Of a stretch of 64,000 nt of DNA, positions 33,154 to 44,589 are shown piece after piece. Both the position numbers and the translations under genes were made by a program. The DNA lies in contig LSAX01000004.1 of the NCBI GenBank assembly GCA_001557505.1, positions 620,001-684,000 of the forward strand. The letters run 5' to 3'. The notes under the pieces were generated by a model. It saw only the letters and a program-made list of their open reading frames with translations. It made no database searches and was not told where the DNA came from. Source of the stretch: Reticulascus tulasneorum (taxonomy: Eukaryota > Ascomycota > Sordariomycetes > Glomerellales > Reticulascaceae). How positions within the stretch are numbered: the first letter of the stretch is position 1; each line of letters begins with the position of its first letter.

Positions 33154-33539
33154 TCGAAGGAAACGAATGAGCCTAGTAGCGGGGGGCGAGAGGGGACAAA
33201 GGAGAGAGAGGCGGCCAGGGTCAAAGAGGCAGAGCCAGGATCCCTCGCGAAATGAGGATCAGAGCGCGCGCTGCAGTAGTGGCCGGCGAAAAGTTGAGGA
33301 CAAAACGTGCGAGAGTGAAGTCAACAGTACAAGAATGGGACGTCGGGGATGAGAGGTTTATTTATGCTGGAGTGCGTGAGGGGCCGGTCAATGGCCGCGC
33401 TAAGCAGTAATGGGAACTCTGGAGAGTGGCGCTAAACACGGCGGGTGCAACAGTGTGTTCGCGATTATCGATCGAGGCTTCAGATATTGGCGCCTACTCA
33501 GCATCGGTATCAAGTGTCCACGTCTTGCCCTTCTAGTGT

Positions 33540-33900
33540 ACAGAAAGAATAACACAGTTGCCTAAGACTAAAAGACTGTACGCCTCGTTATATATTCTTT
33601 TAAGGGCGTAGCTAACATTGTTGTCTTGCTTAGGGGCAGCTTTTAAGATCTTTAACGTTATAATGTCTGAAGAATAAAAATAAAGAATAATATTAGATTA
33701 CTAGATCTTAAGCTATCTAGACAGACAGCTCCTTAAATATTAGCCTGTACATATATAACATTTGCCTAGCGCTATAACCGCCGGGACAAGCTACTTAGAT
33801 AGTAAAATTAATCTTAACCATATAAAGACTTTTAATATTACTTAATACACCCAAAACTATTTAATATCTTAAGAACTAACTTTATAAAGATTATATCTAA
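33540..33900. repeat. AT-rich RIP-like relic, left block
   Basis: Sharp switch from mixed to AT-dominated sequence with stop codons in every frame and very few CG dinucleotides. It is consistent with a RIP-mutated repeat copy. No terminal repeats or coding remnants recognised. Confidence 0.5.
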
Positions 33901-34043
33901 TGAAATTGACCTAGGCCAGGTCGTCTCGTAGCCACACCACCGTAACCACCAAACACTCCAACATACACAACCCAACACAACACACTAGAATGGCGATATC
34001 TCGGCCATCTAGATAGCTGCGTAGGCGTGGAAGGTGTTCTATC

Positions 34044-34053
34044 CCTGATCAGG
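34044..34053. repeat. Palindrome CCTGATCAGG, copy 1
   Basis: A perfect 10-bp palindrome with the same core as the larger palindrome at 34257-34270, 215 bp away. It may mark ends of a small element or be coincidental. Confidence 0.4.
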
Positions 34054-34233
34054 AATAGGTGGATCCAATGGTGTAATCGAGGCTTTCGTGACAAAGACTT
34101 GTAAACTTGTGATTTTATAAGATGACTTAACAATGTGAATTTGACGGTGTCGCGAGGCATGCCCGCGAGCGTGCCTCCGAACGTGCTAATGAAAGCTACG
34201 AAAATAACTAAATACAGAAAAGACTGATGATCA

Positions 34234-34270
34234 ACACGTGCGTAAGCACGTGTCTAGGCCTGATCAGGCC
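34234..34270. repeat. Two adjacent palindromic structures
   Basis: ACACGTGC at 34234-34241 and GCACGTGT at 34246-34253 form an 8-bp inverted repeat around a 4-base loop. The perfect 14-bp palindrome GGCCTGATCAGGCC follows at 34257-34270. They sit between the two AT-rich blocks. Confidence 0.6.
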
Positions 34271-34319
34271 AGCTATGATGGGTCCATGGCAAAACGCATT
34301 CACTTTGCCCTACCCGGTT

Positions 34320-34530
34320 TCACTAGCTAAGAAGTTATTTTATTATTTAGAAAAAAGTTAATAATAAGGCTAAATAATTATTATAACCTCATCTTATTAG
34401 ATATAAAGGCCTAAACCCTTACTTTAATATAAATAAATCAATTTAATCAAGTTTAATCAATTTAATCAAGTTTAATCAATTTAATCAAATTGAAGGCTTT
34501 AAAAACGTAATTAATCTAAATACGAGGTTA
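34320..34530. repeat. AT-rich RIP-like relic, right block, with 5 x TTTAATCAA
   Basis: AT-dominated sequence. Within it, 34442-34488 has five copies of TTTAATCAA separated by zero or one base. It has the same composition style as the block at 33540-33900. Confidence 0.55.
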
Positions 34531-35290
34531 TATTTGGATTGATTGTATTTGCGGGAACGCTGTGGCATGTTGATTGTGTCAGATCAACATGACTCTGTGT
34601 CACTGTGAGTCGGCTCTTCATTGAAGAATTACTTTTAAGAGTGCTTTACAAGACTTGTTTTTATGTCGAACGCTGGCACTGGTGGATTACAGAAGAAACT
34701 TCAAGAGACAGCAGCTAATATCGCCACTGATACCCTGCGGGACATATGCTACACTCGAGATCTTAGACAGAGGGTTAGATGATGCTGAGCAGCGCTGTCG
34801 TCTGGTGTGTGGAGGTCACTCTGCCAGAAGGGATGGGGATTTTGCGAGAGCTTTGTGAAGAAATTTTGTTGCTCGACGGCTAGTCGGACGTAATCGTGTC
34901 AATAAATTCCTGGAGAGAGATAGGCGGAAAAGATGCACTAGTCATGGAGATACGAGGGGCTCGTAACAACTCTGCGGAGTCATATATAGATCAAGCCTGT
35001 GTTATGGTAGTAGAAGGGATCATATGAGCAAGTGAAATGGAAACACGGGATGGCATGGCAACTTTTTGGAAGTCGACCTGAACCGTAACACTCAACTTTT
35101 TGTATAATGGTCAAACAGTGGCCTTGTTCTGCCAGCAGTTGTCTAAATTAGCAACTCAAAATTACCCCATCTCAACTCTAAGGACCGAAATAAAAGAGAA
35201 CGGTTTGTTCAGGGACAAGACACCGCAGCCTGGCAAGCGAAATGGGAAGGGGCGTTACTGCTTCTCTACTTGGGACGACCAAGCTCCTCC

Positions 35291-38200
35291 TCATAGCGGC
35301 AGGACTGTAAATTCCGGTGTGGAGTAAACGTCCCAGTTGTCTGCGTGGCTCGGGGTTCCGAATGGCATCAATGCCCCGAATCGCATGTTGTAAGTGCCGG
35401 GCGTGATGGTACTGCCGTTGGTCAGCTGGCCAAACCACCACAGCGACACTCCGTATTGTCCGACAAGCGATCTCGGGAGATTTTTCAATGGAAGCGCAAT
35501 CAAATTGCTGGCATCCTCCACGCTAGGATCAAAATAGAGGCCGACAAACGCATCTGCATATGAAGCAACAGACCCGACGTAACCAGCTTGGCCAACAACC
35601 GGAGGGTACTTCCAGTCACGCTCCTTCCAGCCAGCTTCGAAGATATCCCAACGTAGCTCGGTTGTTGCGTATTGCATGCGCGTATACAGACTTGGGAAAT
35701 CTTGCGCCGCGAGGCTAAGATCGAAGGTGTAATTGCTCTTGATGTTCATTGGGATGGACTTCCGGGTAGATGTAATCTGAGGGTAGCCAGTTGCGTACTG
35801 AAACATCGTGCCCAAGTCTTTGCCGAGATCAGCTGAAAGTCCCAGGTATGGTATGCTCAGTGTCTCCAAGTTGCTGCCTTTGATGAGTACAGTGCCGCTA
35901 TAAAGCGGCAGCTGGGTCGCGTTGAACCCTTGCGGGTAGGAGAATGAGAACTTTGCTGTCTTCGTCTCGCCTGGCTTGACGGTGAAGGTCCCTCCAGGGA
36001 ATGAAACTCGTGGAACCATCTTCATTGGAGAGAAGATGAAATCTTCCAGAAACCCTATACTGGGAGTGCCCCAGATTTCAGGGTTCGTGTTCATCGCCTC
36101 ATATCCCCCGAAGTCCTGTAAACCAAAGGTATATGTCACCAGCTTCGTGCCGGCATTAGTGATGTCCACTGAGTGGTATCGGCTGAAATGGAGCGTGTCG
36201 TTAAGCGCGAACTTGGTAAACGAGAGGCTCGTATCGTAATTGAGCACTTTCGTGGCGTTGACGAGACCCGTGCCCACCTGTGCCACAGAGGCGAAGAAGC
36301 CATAGTCTGTGTTCTCACCCTGCCCATCATCCCATTTGACTGCTTCGCCAGATGACATGATGCGCATAGCCAAATCCTTCGCGAACCCCGGACCATGGGT
36401 ACTGCGGCCTCCATGAACTCCGATGTAAAGAGCAGCGATACCAGCAACATAGGGGCATGCCATGGAGGTTCCACTTAGCACAGCCCAGCCTCCTGGATAA
36501 GTCGAAAAGATCTCGCCGCCAGGAGCGGCCACGTCGGACTTAATGAACAGCTCGTTGCTAGGACCTATTGAGGTAAAGTAGCTAGCCGCTCCACCACTGT
36601 AGTTGTTTTCAACGGCAAGGAGGTTAGTAATAGGGCTCAAGGTAAAATCAGCTGTGACGTTGCCGCCGGCCTTGATAGTCTTGATTATCGCTTCACCGGC
36701 CCTGGCCTCGATCATTGCGAGCATGGGTAAACCTAAATCGAATCCGGGGGTCGGAATCACCAGCGGCATCTCATTGTTGTAGGCCAAGAGGTGTGTTGCG
36801 CCGAATGCCTGAACGTTAGCCTGCTTAACGGCGAAGTTACAGTTTCCTCGGGGAACAAGCACGATTTGATTTGACAAGTCGGGTGTATCGGCTGACAGGG
36901 GGCTGCATGCGTCGTTCGTAACGCCACTGTCCAGTCCAAGCGGGATAATCGGCCAGCCCTTGACCTCCGAGGGATACCAAGCGGATTGCGATCGGTAAGC
37001 GATGTTTGTGTCGTTGGAAAATCCTTCCAAGTTGAAGGTACCGATGAACGTCGTCGACGTGATCACATCGGCCTCAACGGACGCAATAGCAAGGACAAAT
37101 TCACCCGAGGACCCGCTGCTGGCGGCAAAAGAGCCTGCTGAACCGTCATTGCCTGCCGAGATAGTAACAAGAACACCTTGTTCTACGAGGCGAGAGGCGA
37201 CAACAGCCCAGGCGCCATCAGTCCAGCCGTCTGATCCTCCGATAGACGAGGTGATAATATCAACCTATAGCCCGCAAGTGTCAGTTTCATGGAGGAGGCC
37301 AACGCTTGATATAGATCTCTGGCTTACACCGTCGTTATATGCCATCAAGAACGCGTCAATCAGAGTTTCCTCATCCGTTCCGGTTGCATGGGTAAACACC
37401 TTATACACATATAAAGTGGCTTCAGGTGCAACGCCAGTAAACCTAGTTAGTTATATTATTAGCCATTTGATGCTGCCGTAAATATTGCCACACAACAATG
37501 GCCAATACGTAATAAAGACTTTTCAGGGTAGTTTGAACGTACTTTGCGTCCTTTGATGCGATAATGCCAGAGACATGCGTGCCATGTCCTGCGATATCCA
37601 TCGGGTCCGAATCTGGCTGCTTTTCGCCGCTATCAGGCCAAACTAGGAATGTCAGCAAGAGCTCCTTGTCCCCGGACGGCCAAAGGGCTTTCGTTGCTTA
37701 CATTGATCACCGACAAGATCATATCCATGGGCAACTTTGAATCCGGGTCCAAATCCACCACCAAGCTTCAACTCTTAGCTTCCGTATCATCTTTGATACA
37801 GATATATCTAGAATTCAAGGTAAAACTTACCGCAGGGTGATTATAGTCAACTCCAGTGTCCACAACGCCGACGATGACCCCCTTGCCGAAGATACCAGCC
37901 TCATGAAGCTTGTCAACACCCGTCATATGGTGGATGGAGTAGTTCATGGCTGTAGCATCCTGACTATATGACTGTAGTCCTAGAGTAGGAGCGAGCTGGA
38001 GCTTCCTCGCCGGCCAAACCTGAAAGACGGGCTTCATGGCATTGAGCGAATCGATATTCTCTTTGGTACCCTCGACGGCCGCACCGCTAAAGATGTCGCT
38101 GTTGAAAACTTTGAGCACACTGGTGCCCGAGCGCGCAGCGAGCTCTTCCACGGCAGCGTTGGCATCGATTCCCTGTGTATAGTCAGCACAACATATAAGC

Positions 38201-38407
38201 TCCCAGGATTCTACAGCAGGAACAGGATCCAAGGCTGCTGCTGCTGCTCACCTTTGCGAACTCGACAATGAAACGCTTAGGCTCGGATACAATCAACTTC
38301 TCAGTCTCCACCGGGACACCCCCATCGTCACGCCTCACAAAAGGGGCCTGAAGCGCAATGCCTTCGCCAATGACGGATAACGCGAGGAAGATATTAGAGA
38401 TGTGCAT
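35291..38407 (-). CDS. Secreted subtilisin-like serine protease (S8A) with PA insert and Fn3-like tail
   Basis: Six exons on the minus strand: 38252-38407, 37831-38172, 37702-37765, 37543-37642, 37328-37442 and 35291-37264; introns of 79, 65, 59, 100 and 63 nt; product 916 aa. An N-terminal signal peptide is followed by an I9-type propeptide to about residue 120. The catalytic triad is complete: Asp157 (VVDTGVDYNHPA), His207 (GHGTHVSGI) and Ser526 (GTSMACPYVAG). A PA-domain insert of about 130 residues lies between His and Ser, in the large last exon, with the ATHLLAYNNE segment. About 330 residues of beta-rich, Fn3-like C-terminal sequence follow. This is the minor-extracellular-protease (Vpr-like) layout common in fungi that degrade host or environmental protein. 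Confidence 0.93.
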
Positions 38408-41400
38408 TTCGACGGACTGGCCCGGGCACAGTGCACACAGTAGTTATTTGAACTCAAGGATATCTTGCTGCCATTTCCATTTCATCAATTGCGTGGAAGC
38501 TTGTACTTATATTCTTTAATTCTGATCCATAAAATAACGCACCTGCAATTGAATGTGCCAAATTCTATACGAGCAATGTAACGTCGCTGGCGAGGTTATC
38601 GCGTTTGTATTGCGGCGTTTGACCCAGATGAAGAGAGATCTCCGCGATGTGTCTCCAGATAGGAAAGACCTTGGGGGCACGCCTAAACATTTTCTCGCCA
38701 TGTGCCCAGGCTTTGGGATTACGCCTTTTGTGGAGTGTAGTCAATTCCAATGGACTAGAGTGGTTCCGGGGTTCGGGGTCATCGACTTGCCGACATCGAG
38801 TGCCTTCTATTCCGGCAGACCTTGGGCCAAGATCCCATCGCTGAATCTAAGCCCCTGCACAGGATCTGTGGCTCAACTCAACTGGAGCTCTAATCACTTC
38901 CCTGCGACTAGGAACTCTCAAACTAAGACAGCAATTAGGCAGGATTGTCGGATATCGGGTGTCGGATCTAGTGGCGGCGATATCGGCCATCTCCAATGGA
39001 AAGCATATTCAGTCTGCTTCACAGGGCCATTACAAGTTGCAAAACTTCCAGACCTTCTTGTTAAAGTCTGGAGATGCCTTATCTTCTAAGGTAAGTGGGG
39101 TACTGTTGCGGGGTTGGCTTGGTAATTGAAGTTCAGGGGTCGCGAGAATCCACATATCAAGGTCATCCCTCGCATCATCGGGGGAACAACGAAGCGGACC
39201 ATGCCCGTCTCTCACAGCACAGAAAACATAGAAACCATCTCTTGACCTTTGAAATATCGTTGAGAGTTGTCTTGTGTCTCAAGATAAAGCGAATGACTTC
39301 AGAGCTTGTCGCCGGGATTCTAGAGGGTAGAAAAGTAGGCGCGGAAACATTGGGCAACATAATGTCCTAGAACTCGATATGCTCGAAGTGTATGGATAGA
39401 TGAAGATGTCATAGCAGAACTTATTCGTATTCGTGCTGCGTCAGAGAAGCTCCCAGACCGCCGTATCGCTCGGCTGAAACACAATTGAATGCAAAAGCAT
39501 TGGAGCGGAAGTTGAGATCTGCATATTCCCCACACTATACAGGCTAAGAGATCTGACAGCGTTCTCGAAGCTAGTAGATCCTTCTACAGTTCGTGGTGTC
39601 TTCTATTGCACTTGTTTTTTAATATCAGCCATTTCTGGTTTAGCCAGTGCACGCACGATACAACCTCCAAATCTAGTCACCTTCCTTTGCGGCCTAGCCC
39701 GAGCCCAGGCAATCCACACGCAAGCCGAGTCTACTCCTGTACTGTACATCGTGTTGCTGAACCCACCTCAACCTGATCTAAAATAATATAAAATCGAGCT
39801 AGTTAATTAGATTAGCCCAACGAGATACAGCTGACAGCCCTAAATAGCCAGCCTTATCGCTAGATAGCAGGAGCTCAAAACCGTTCGAGGCACCCCCACA
39901 GCAACGCTTATCTAAGTTGAAGCTCTATTACAACTACTTGTTACAGTATATTTAGCTACTCATAGAAGTATTCCATGCAACTTAATCAGAGGTTGAAAGG
40001 GGTTGAAGACAGTACAAACCCGGCTGAAACCTCGGGTACACGGCAAATGCTATGAAGTCTTTTGCCCATAAAGGGCCAATAGCCCGATGTCTTAGCCCTA
40101 TTCCGATGGATAACTGAAGAAAATCAAAAGCTTATCAATAGGGATCCATCCTTTAAACCATTTGGCTGCGTGATTTCATTATTCCATTTCCAAAGGAACA
40201 TCAGCGTCCTTGCAACATAGGTTCCGCTTTGCCGATATTCAGTAAACTCTTCGTCCTCTTCCCTCTTCTCCCCCCCCCACATTTATCGCCCCTTTTACAT
40301 CCAGGTGCTCTTACTATTTCAAGACAATACGCGAGATATCCGGATAACATGTGTGTCAGGAACAAGTACCTAATCGCAGAATTCGATACCTCGTTAAAAC
40401 CCTGAAATTGCCGTGGCTAGTCATTGACTTCTTCTTCTTCTTCTCTTGTCGCTTGTTTCCCTTCTGTCTCGAAGAAGGCTAAGGCCGTAGGCAGTCGTAA
40501 CGCCGAACCAGAAGAGCTAGTCGCCGACTTGGGCGTTCAAACAAGATGAGCCCATCAATGGAAACTGTACCATACAGTTTTAAACCACAGAGGTGTGTGC
40601 CGCAACGGCTCAAGGAATCAATGTTCATCTACAACTGCGACTGCCAGTGCATGAAGAGAGCCAATGGTTCGATGGCTGGTTCGTGCTACAATGTGAATTT
40701 CTATGCATGGAACTCGGCAGGTGGACAGCACGGCACGACAAATGACAGCCTCGATGCTGTTATTCCTCTGTTCCAGGCTAGGCCTGGGGGAAATGGCCAC
40801 CACGTGCGCAATTGAGTCTTGGACAATCGTCTCATGCTAGTCAACCCCGAAACTCGACGCCCGCCAAGCATCTCCTCGACGAGCTGACAGTTTCGCGGCG
40901 GACTTTTTAGTCTTCATTTCGATGATATTTATACGCAGGGCTTCCCGTTGTACTTAAAGTATTGGAGCTCAGACTACTGGGTCGTTTGCATTCGTGTCGG
41001 TGGCAGCCACAGATGAAGCCCTTTGTGGCAATCACGGGTCATCAGTGGGTCGTTCGATACGGATAGGATTACAACTTTATCGGAGATAATCAGGAAATAA
41101 TCGACTTCGGAGTGTCTCTGCTATATGCTTGTAAAGTTGGCATTTGTCTTGATGATGCTGGCATGTAGGGTTTGTGTTGTCGTTGGTAATTAAGCCTTCC
41201 AGTATTTGCACTACTGTGGCTCAGCCACTGGTGGTTGAAAACTTGCACAGCCACAAACAAGGATAACGTCGGCTCGTGCGTAGAGACATGGTATTCTGCC
41301 GTGACGATTGCATCACATATTTACCCTCACGCACCTCGAGAACCTGTCCACCGACCTCAAAGATGCGCGAGCTATGGTCAGGTTCTACCTAACATGAAAG

Positions 41401-41433
41401 AGCCCCAACTGCACCGTTTATAGGTGCACGAAG
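38408..41433. other. Gene-poor 3 kb region
   Basis: No supported gene. A 178-codon frame at 38553-39089 and an 89-codon frame at 40546-40815 lack domain or splice support. About 39770-39960 is AT-rich and RIP-like. Pyrimidine tracts, including a CTT repeat near 40430-40450, occur before the NADH kinase gene. Confidence 0.5.
39770..39960. repeat. AT-rich RIP-like patch
   Basis: A short block rich in TAATATAA-type sequence and TTAGATTAG repeats, of the same style as the 33.5-34.5 kb blocks. No coding remnant recognised. Confidence 0.35.
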
Positions 41434-42858
41434 ATGTCCTTTTCAATGTCGAGACACCAAGCATTCATTGGGTTCTGCCGTGTGCATTGCCGGACGAGGG
41501 AATCGCGGCCAAGCATTCAATCATGGAGGCTCTTCAGCAGTACTACTCACTCCCGCACAGCTGAGATACGAGAGGTTTTCTCCCTTCCCGATAGGATCAT
41601 ACCAAAGTACAAAGACCCGCCGACCTCATCCTCGGGGCTCCTGTCGCTACACTGGCCATGTCCACCCCGCAATATCCTCCTAATGCCCAAGCTGCGCTCT
41701 CCTCAGGTCCTGCGCGCAACGATCGACTTCGCGAAGCACCTGAACAGCACTTACCCTGCATTGAACCTCATATTCGAGCCGCGCGTTGCGCAGATGGTGC
41801 ACGAGTCCTTCAACTTTCCCATCTACGCCTGCGATCCTTCCGCCTTCCCTAATAAAATCGACATGATTACGACGTTAGGCGGAGACGGCACTATCCTACG
41901 CGCAGCCAGCCACTTTAGCATGTTTTCGACTGTCCCTCCCATACTTGCATTCAACTTCGGCACGATCGGGTTCCTGGCGGAGTGGAAATTCGAGGAATAC
42001 AAGCGGGCTTGGAGGGAGGCGTACATGAGCGGCAGCAGCGTGGCAGTCAAGGATCTCCTGACGTCACAAACACGAGTTGCAAGTGGGGGGAAGGCGGACG
42101 ATACAGGCTCAGATGGGCCCGTGTCAGGTTGGGATGGCCATCCGGGGAAGAGTATGGGCACAAATCGAGCGTCGAAGATACTGCTACGGCACAGGCTGCG
42201 AGTTGGGGTCTATGATACAAACGGCCAAAATATCAATAGCCAGTTGGCGCCGACGACGAAATCGCAGGTCCATCTACCTGCGACCCCGCCTGAAGACACG
42301 AAGTTGGCACACAAGGAAATGCCGCCATCAATTCACGCCCTGAACGAGCTGCTTATTCACCGTGGTCCGAAGCCGCATCTCGCCATCATTGACATCTATC
42401 TTAACAATCGATTTCTTACGGAGGCAGTGGCTGATGGGATTCTTCTTAGCACCCCAACCGGTTCGACTGCCTATTCTCTCAGTGCCGGGGGCTCCATCAT
42501 CCACCCATTAGTGAAATCACTACTCATCACGCCTATCTGCCCTCGAAGCCTAAGTTTCAGACCTCTGGTTTTGCCGCTCAATACGAAGGTCACACTCAAA
42601 GTCAGCACCAAGAACCGCGACGGCGAGCTAGAAGTCAGCATTGACGGCAAGCGCAGCGCCGGTGCACCGATCGGTACCGAGATCCGCGTAGAAGGCGAGA
42701 CATTTGGCGAGGCAGCGGACGGTAGCTGGCGAGGCGGTGTTCCTTGTGTAATCTGCGGTCCTGGAAAGGGCGACGTAAGCGAGTACGACGATGATGGTTG
42801 GGTTGGCGGTCTGAATGGTCTACTGATGTTTAATCACCCCATTGGGAGAGGGCAATGA
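41434..42858 (+). CDS. POS5: Mitochondrial-type NAD(H) kinase (POS5-like)
   Basis: Single exon, 474 aa. It phosphorylates NAD(H) with ATP to supply NADP(H), in yeast inside mitochondria. The N-terminal 40 residues are rich in Arg, Ser, His and Thr with almost no acids, as in a mitochondrial targeting sequence. The core has LGGDGT (GGDGT at 149-153), FNFGTIGFL, ALNELLIHRG (the NE motif) and TPTGSTAYSLSAGG, which together define the NAD kinase family. The C-terminal strand region with VSIDGKR is also typical. A low-complexity insertion of about 80 residues (Gly/Ser/Thr-rich) separates GFLAEW from the NE motif. The start could be Met1 or Met5. Confidence 0.95.
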   Translation: MSFSMSRHQAFIGFCRVHCRTRESRPSIQSWRLFSSTTHSRTAEIREVFSLPDRIIPKYKDPPTSSSGLLSLHWPCPPRNILLMPKLRSPQVLRATIDFAKHLNSTYPALNLIFEPRVAQMVHESFNFPIYACDPSAFPNKIDMITTLGGDGTILRAASHFSMFSTVPPILAFNFGTIGFLAEWKFEEYKRAWREAYMSGSSVAVKDLLTSQTRVASGGKADDTGSDGPVSGWDGHPGKSMGTNRASKILLRHRLRVGVYDTNGQNINSQLAPTTKSQVHLPATPPEDTKLAHKEMPPSIHALNELLIHRGPKPHLAIIDIYLNNRFLTEAVADGILLSTPTGSTAYSLSAGGSIIHPLVKSLLITPICPRSLSFRPLVLPLNTKVTLKVSTKNRDGELEVSIDGKRSAGAPIGTEIRVEGETFGEAADGSWRGGVPCVICGPGKGDVSEYDDDGWVGGLNGLLMFNHPIGRGQ

Positions 42859-43290
42859 TCTTGGTTTGATACCCCTACATAACCATTGGGTGGCGTTGAC
42901 TGTATCTCTCGGTCTGATTTGTATATACCCAGGTATAATCTTGGTTACCTTGATGTCGTGCCGAAGCTGTCCTTTGTATCGGTCAACTCTAGACAAGTGC
43001 CACCTAGATTGCCTTTGTTCGTTGAGATATGCTCCATTTGGTCGACACATGAGGTTGTTTAACAGCACAATGGACTTGGGTAAAGACGTCAAATGTTGCT
43101 CGAGTTGGCCAACAGTATTGTTCAGACACATTGGTGCTGGGTTACCTTGCGGAACGGGCCATGTTTGGAGTCCATAAATAGCCTCAACGCTGTCTGGAGA
43201 CCTCTGTGGTGCATGCGCTTCAAAAGCGATCTCGACACATCTTGGAAATCTTTAGTACAATACCACATTTAGATCTGCGAGACACACAAT
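42859..43290. other. Intergenic, nothing recognised
   Basis: About 430 bp between two genes on the same strand. It should contain the NADH kinase 3' region and the promoter of the next gene. Confidence 0.5.
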
Positions 43291-44589
43291 ATGTCGCAGA
43301 GCCAATCCTCGGCAGGCAAACATGTTGACGACGCGGATTTGAATGGCTTCGAAGAGAAGGTTTCACCTGAGCCAGTCCCCGAGCCAATTCCGGCACCAAA
43401 TCACGATCATGTGCTAACTTTTCCTCACTTCGGCCAATTGCCTAGTGAGGCGAGGGACTTGATCTATCAATGCGACATGAATCGTCCGACAATACGGTTC
43501 TTCACACTCCAGCAAGGAGTTCTGTGTGAGTGTACCGGCCTGGAGGCTGATGCTGAGGCGTGCGACAACTGCGAAGATCAAAAACCTCACTACATCAATC
43601 TCTATCCTTTGAAGCGTTCTGATCTCCATCGTACATACGAGCAGAGGCTCAAGCAGTCCAGGAACGGGCGAATGGGACCGGCCCTCCAAGGCGTCTCTTA
43701 TGAAACTCGGCATGCCACGCTGGTGGAAGCCAGCCGAAGGTTCCTGAGTGAGGGCGAGCCTCCTGGTTTTGAATTGGCAGGCATGCCATTCGATGACTCT
43801 GAATGTGAAGACACGATTGGCGACCCGTTTGTGAGGCGAGCCCATGATCTCGTGTGGATACATTATCCTCATCACTTGCAGCAGAGCATATATATCCAAG
43901 TGCCTCCCCCGACTCTCTTTCACCCGTTGCTGGGCCAGCTCAAACGCGTCGCACTCTGCCGGAAGAACTGGATGGCTGTCCGTAACTCTGATGCCATTCC
44001 TAGACTCATCAGAGACATGAATCTTAGCCACGCATGGGAGTTGCTTCGTGATCATGAATTCAGTGACATTGTGTATGGTAGAGTACCATGGAAGGACAGA
44101 GGCTCTGCCGACCAGTCTAGTCCTTGGGATGCCGGCGATGCTCCCTGGATCCCACGACCGCCAGCGCGTACTCTAGACTTCTCCAAGCCAGAAATGCTTC
44201 TCCTCACAGATGTGCTCGTGTCTCTGCAAGAGATCTACCTCGTTGATCTAGAAACTACCGATCCCCAGGACTGGACCGCGTACCAAGCGTACCTCGACAC
44301 CCAAGGCTCGCCTGACATCTGTCCAGAGTGTGGGTACGCTCATCCTTGGAAGCCCATGGTGTTCGGCTACCTCGACGATATCGAGTTCGTCGAAGTGAGA
44401 CTTTGTGGCGGAGTTTGGCCGAATCAAGAACAGATCGATGAGATGCAGAACCAGAGAGCGACTATCGAAAATGCATGGCCGACCCAGGACTTTCGGAATG
44501 ACCCTTGGGATCGTCCGATGCCCCGAATCCATCTTTTGACCGCTGTCAACAAGAACCCACAAGCTCCATCGCTACCACTAACCGAATAA
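43291..44589 (+). CDS. 2EXR-like fungal protein with Cys clusters (function unknown)
   Basis: Single exon, 432 aa, ATG in a good context. After an acidic Pro/Glu-rich start, residues 43-60 read LTFPHFGQLPSEARDLIYQ. This matches the start of the 2EXR domain, an F-box-like helix found in large numbers of Pezizomycotina proteins. Two cysteine clusters follow: C-x-C...C-x2-C at about residues 78-95 and CPECGYAHPW near 348-357. They could bind zinc, which is inference. There is no signal peptide or membrane helix, so it is probably cytosolic or nuclear. The biochemical role of this family is unknown. Confidence 0.82.
   Translation: MSQSQSSAGKHVDDADLNGFEEKVSPEPVPEPIPAPNHDHVLTFPHFGQLPSEARDLIYQCDMNRPTIRFFTLQQGVLCECTGLEADAEACDNCEDQKPHYINLYPLKRSDLHRTYEQRLKQSRNGRMGPALQGVSYETRHATLVEASRRFLSEGEPPGFELAGMPFDDSECEDTIGDPFVRRAHDLVWIHYPHHLQQSIYIQVPPPTLFHPLLGQLKRVALCRKNWMAVRNSDAIPRLIRDMNLSHAWELLRDHEFSDIVYGRVPWKDRGSADQSSPWDAGDAPWIPRPPARTLDFSKPEMLLLTDVLVSLQEIYLVDLETTDPQDWTAYQAYLDTQGSPDICPECGYAHPWKPMVFGYLDDIEFVEVRLCGGVWPNQEQIDEMQNQRATIENAWPTQDFRNDPWDRPMPRIHLLTAVNKNPQAPSLPLTE

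Larger units (their letters stand above)
32675..35290. other. Gene-poor 2.6 kb region with AT-rich, RIP-like core
   Basis: No supported gene. It holds three 13-bp tandem copies (33115-33153), an AT-rich block from about 33540 to 33900 and another from about 34320 to 34530, with palindromes and a 9-bp repeat array between and within them. The AT-rich blocks are full of TTA/TAA/ATA trinucleotides and contain few CG dinucleotides. That is the look of repeat-induced point mutation on an old transposon, but no transposase or RT frame survives. Confidence 0.55.

Noticed and set aside
38553..39089. 178-codon plus-strand frame in the gene-poor region
   Set aside because: No recognisable family, hydrophobic pattern or Cys logic; starts beside the subtilisin promoter; likely chance.
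40546..40815. 89-codon frame with several Cys (CDCQCM)
   Set aside because: No signal peptide, and the cysteines are confined to one short stretch; not enough for a call.
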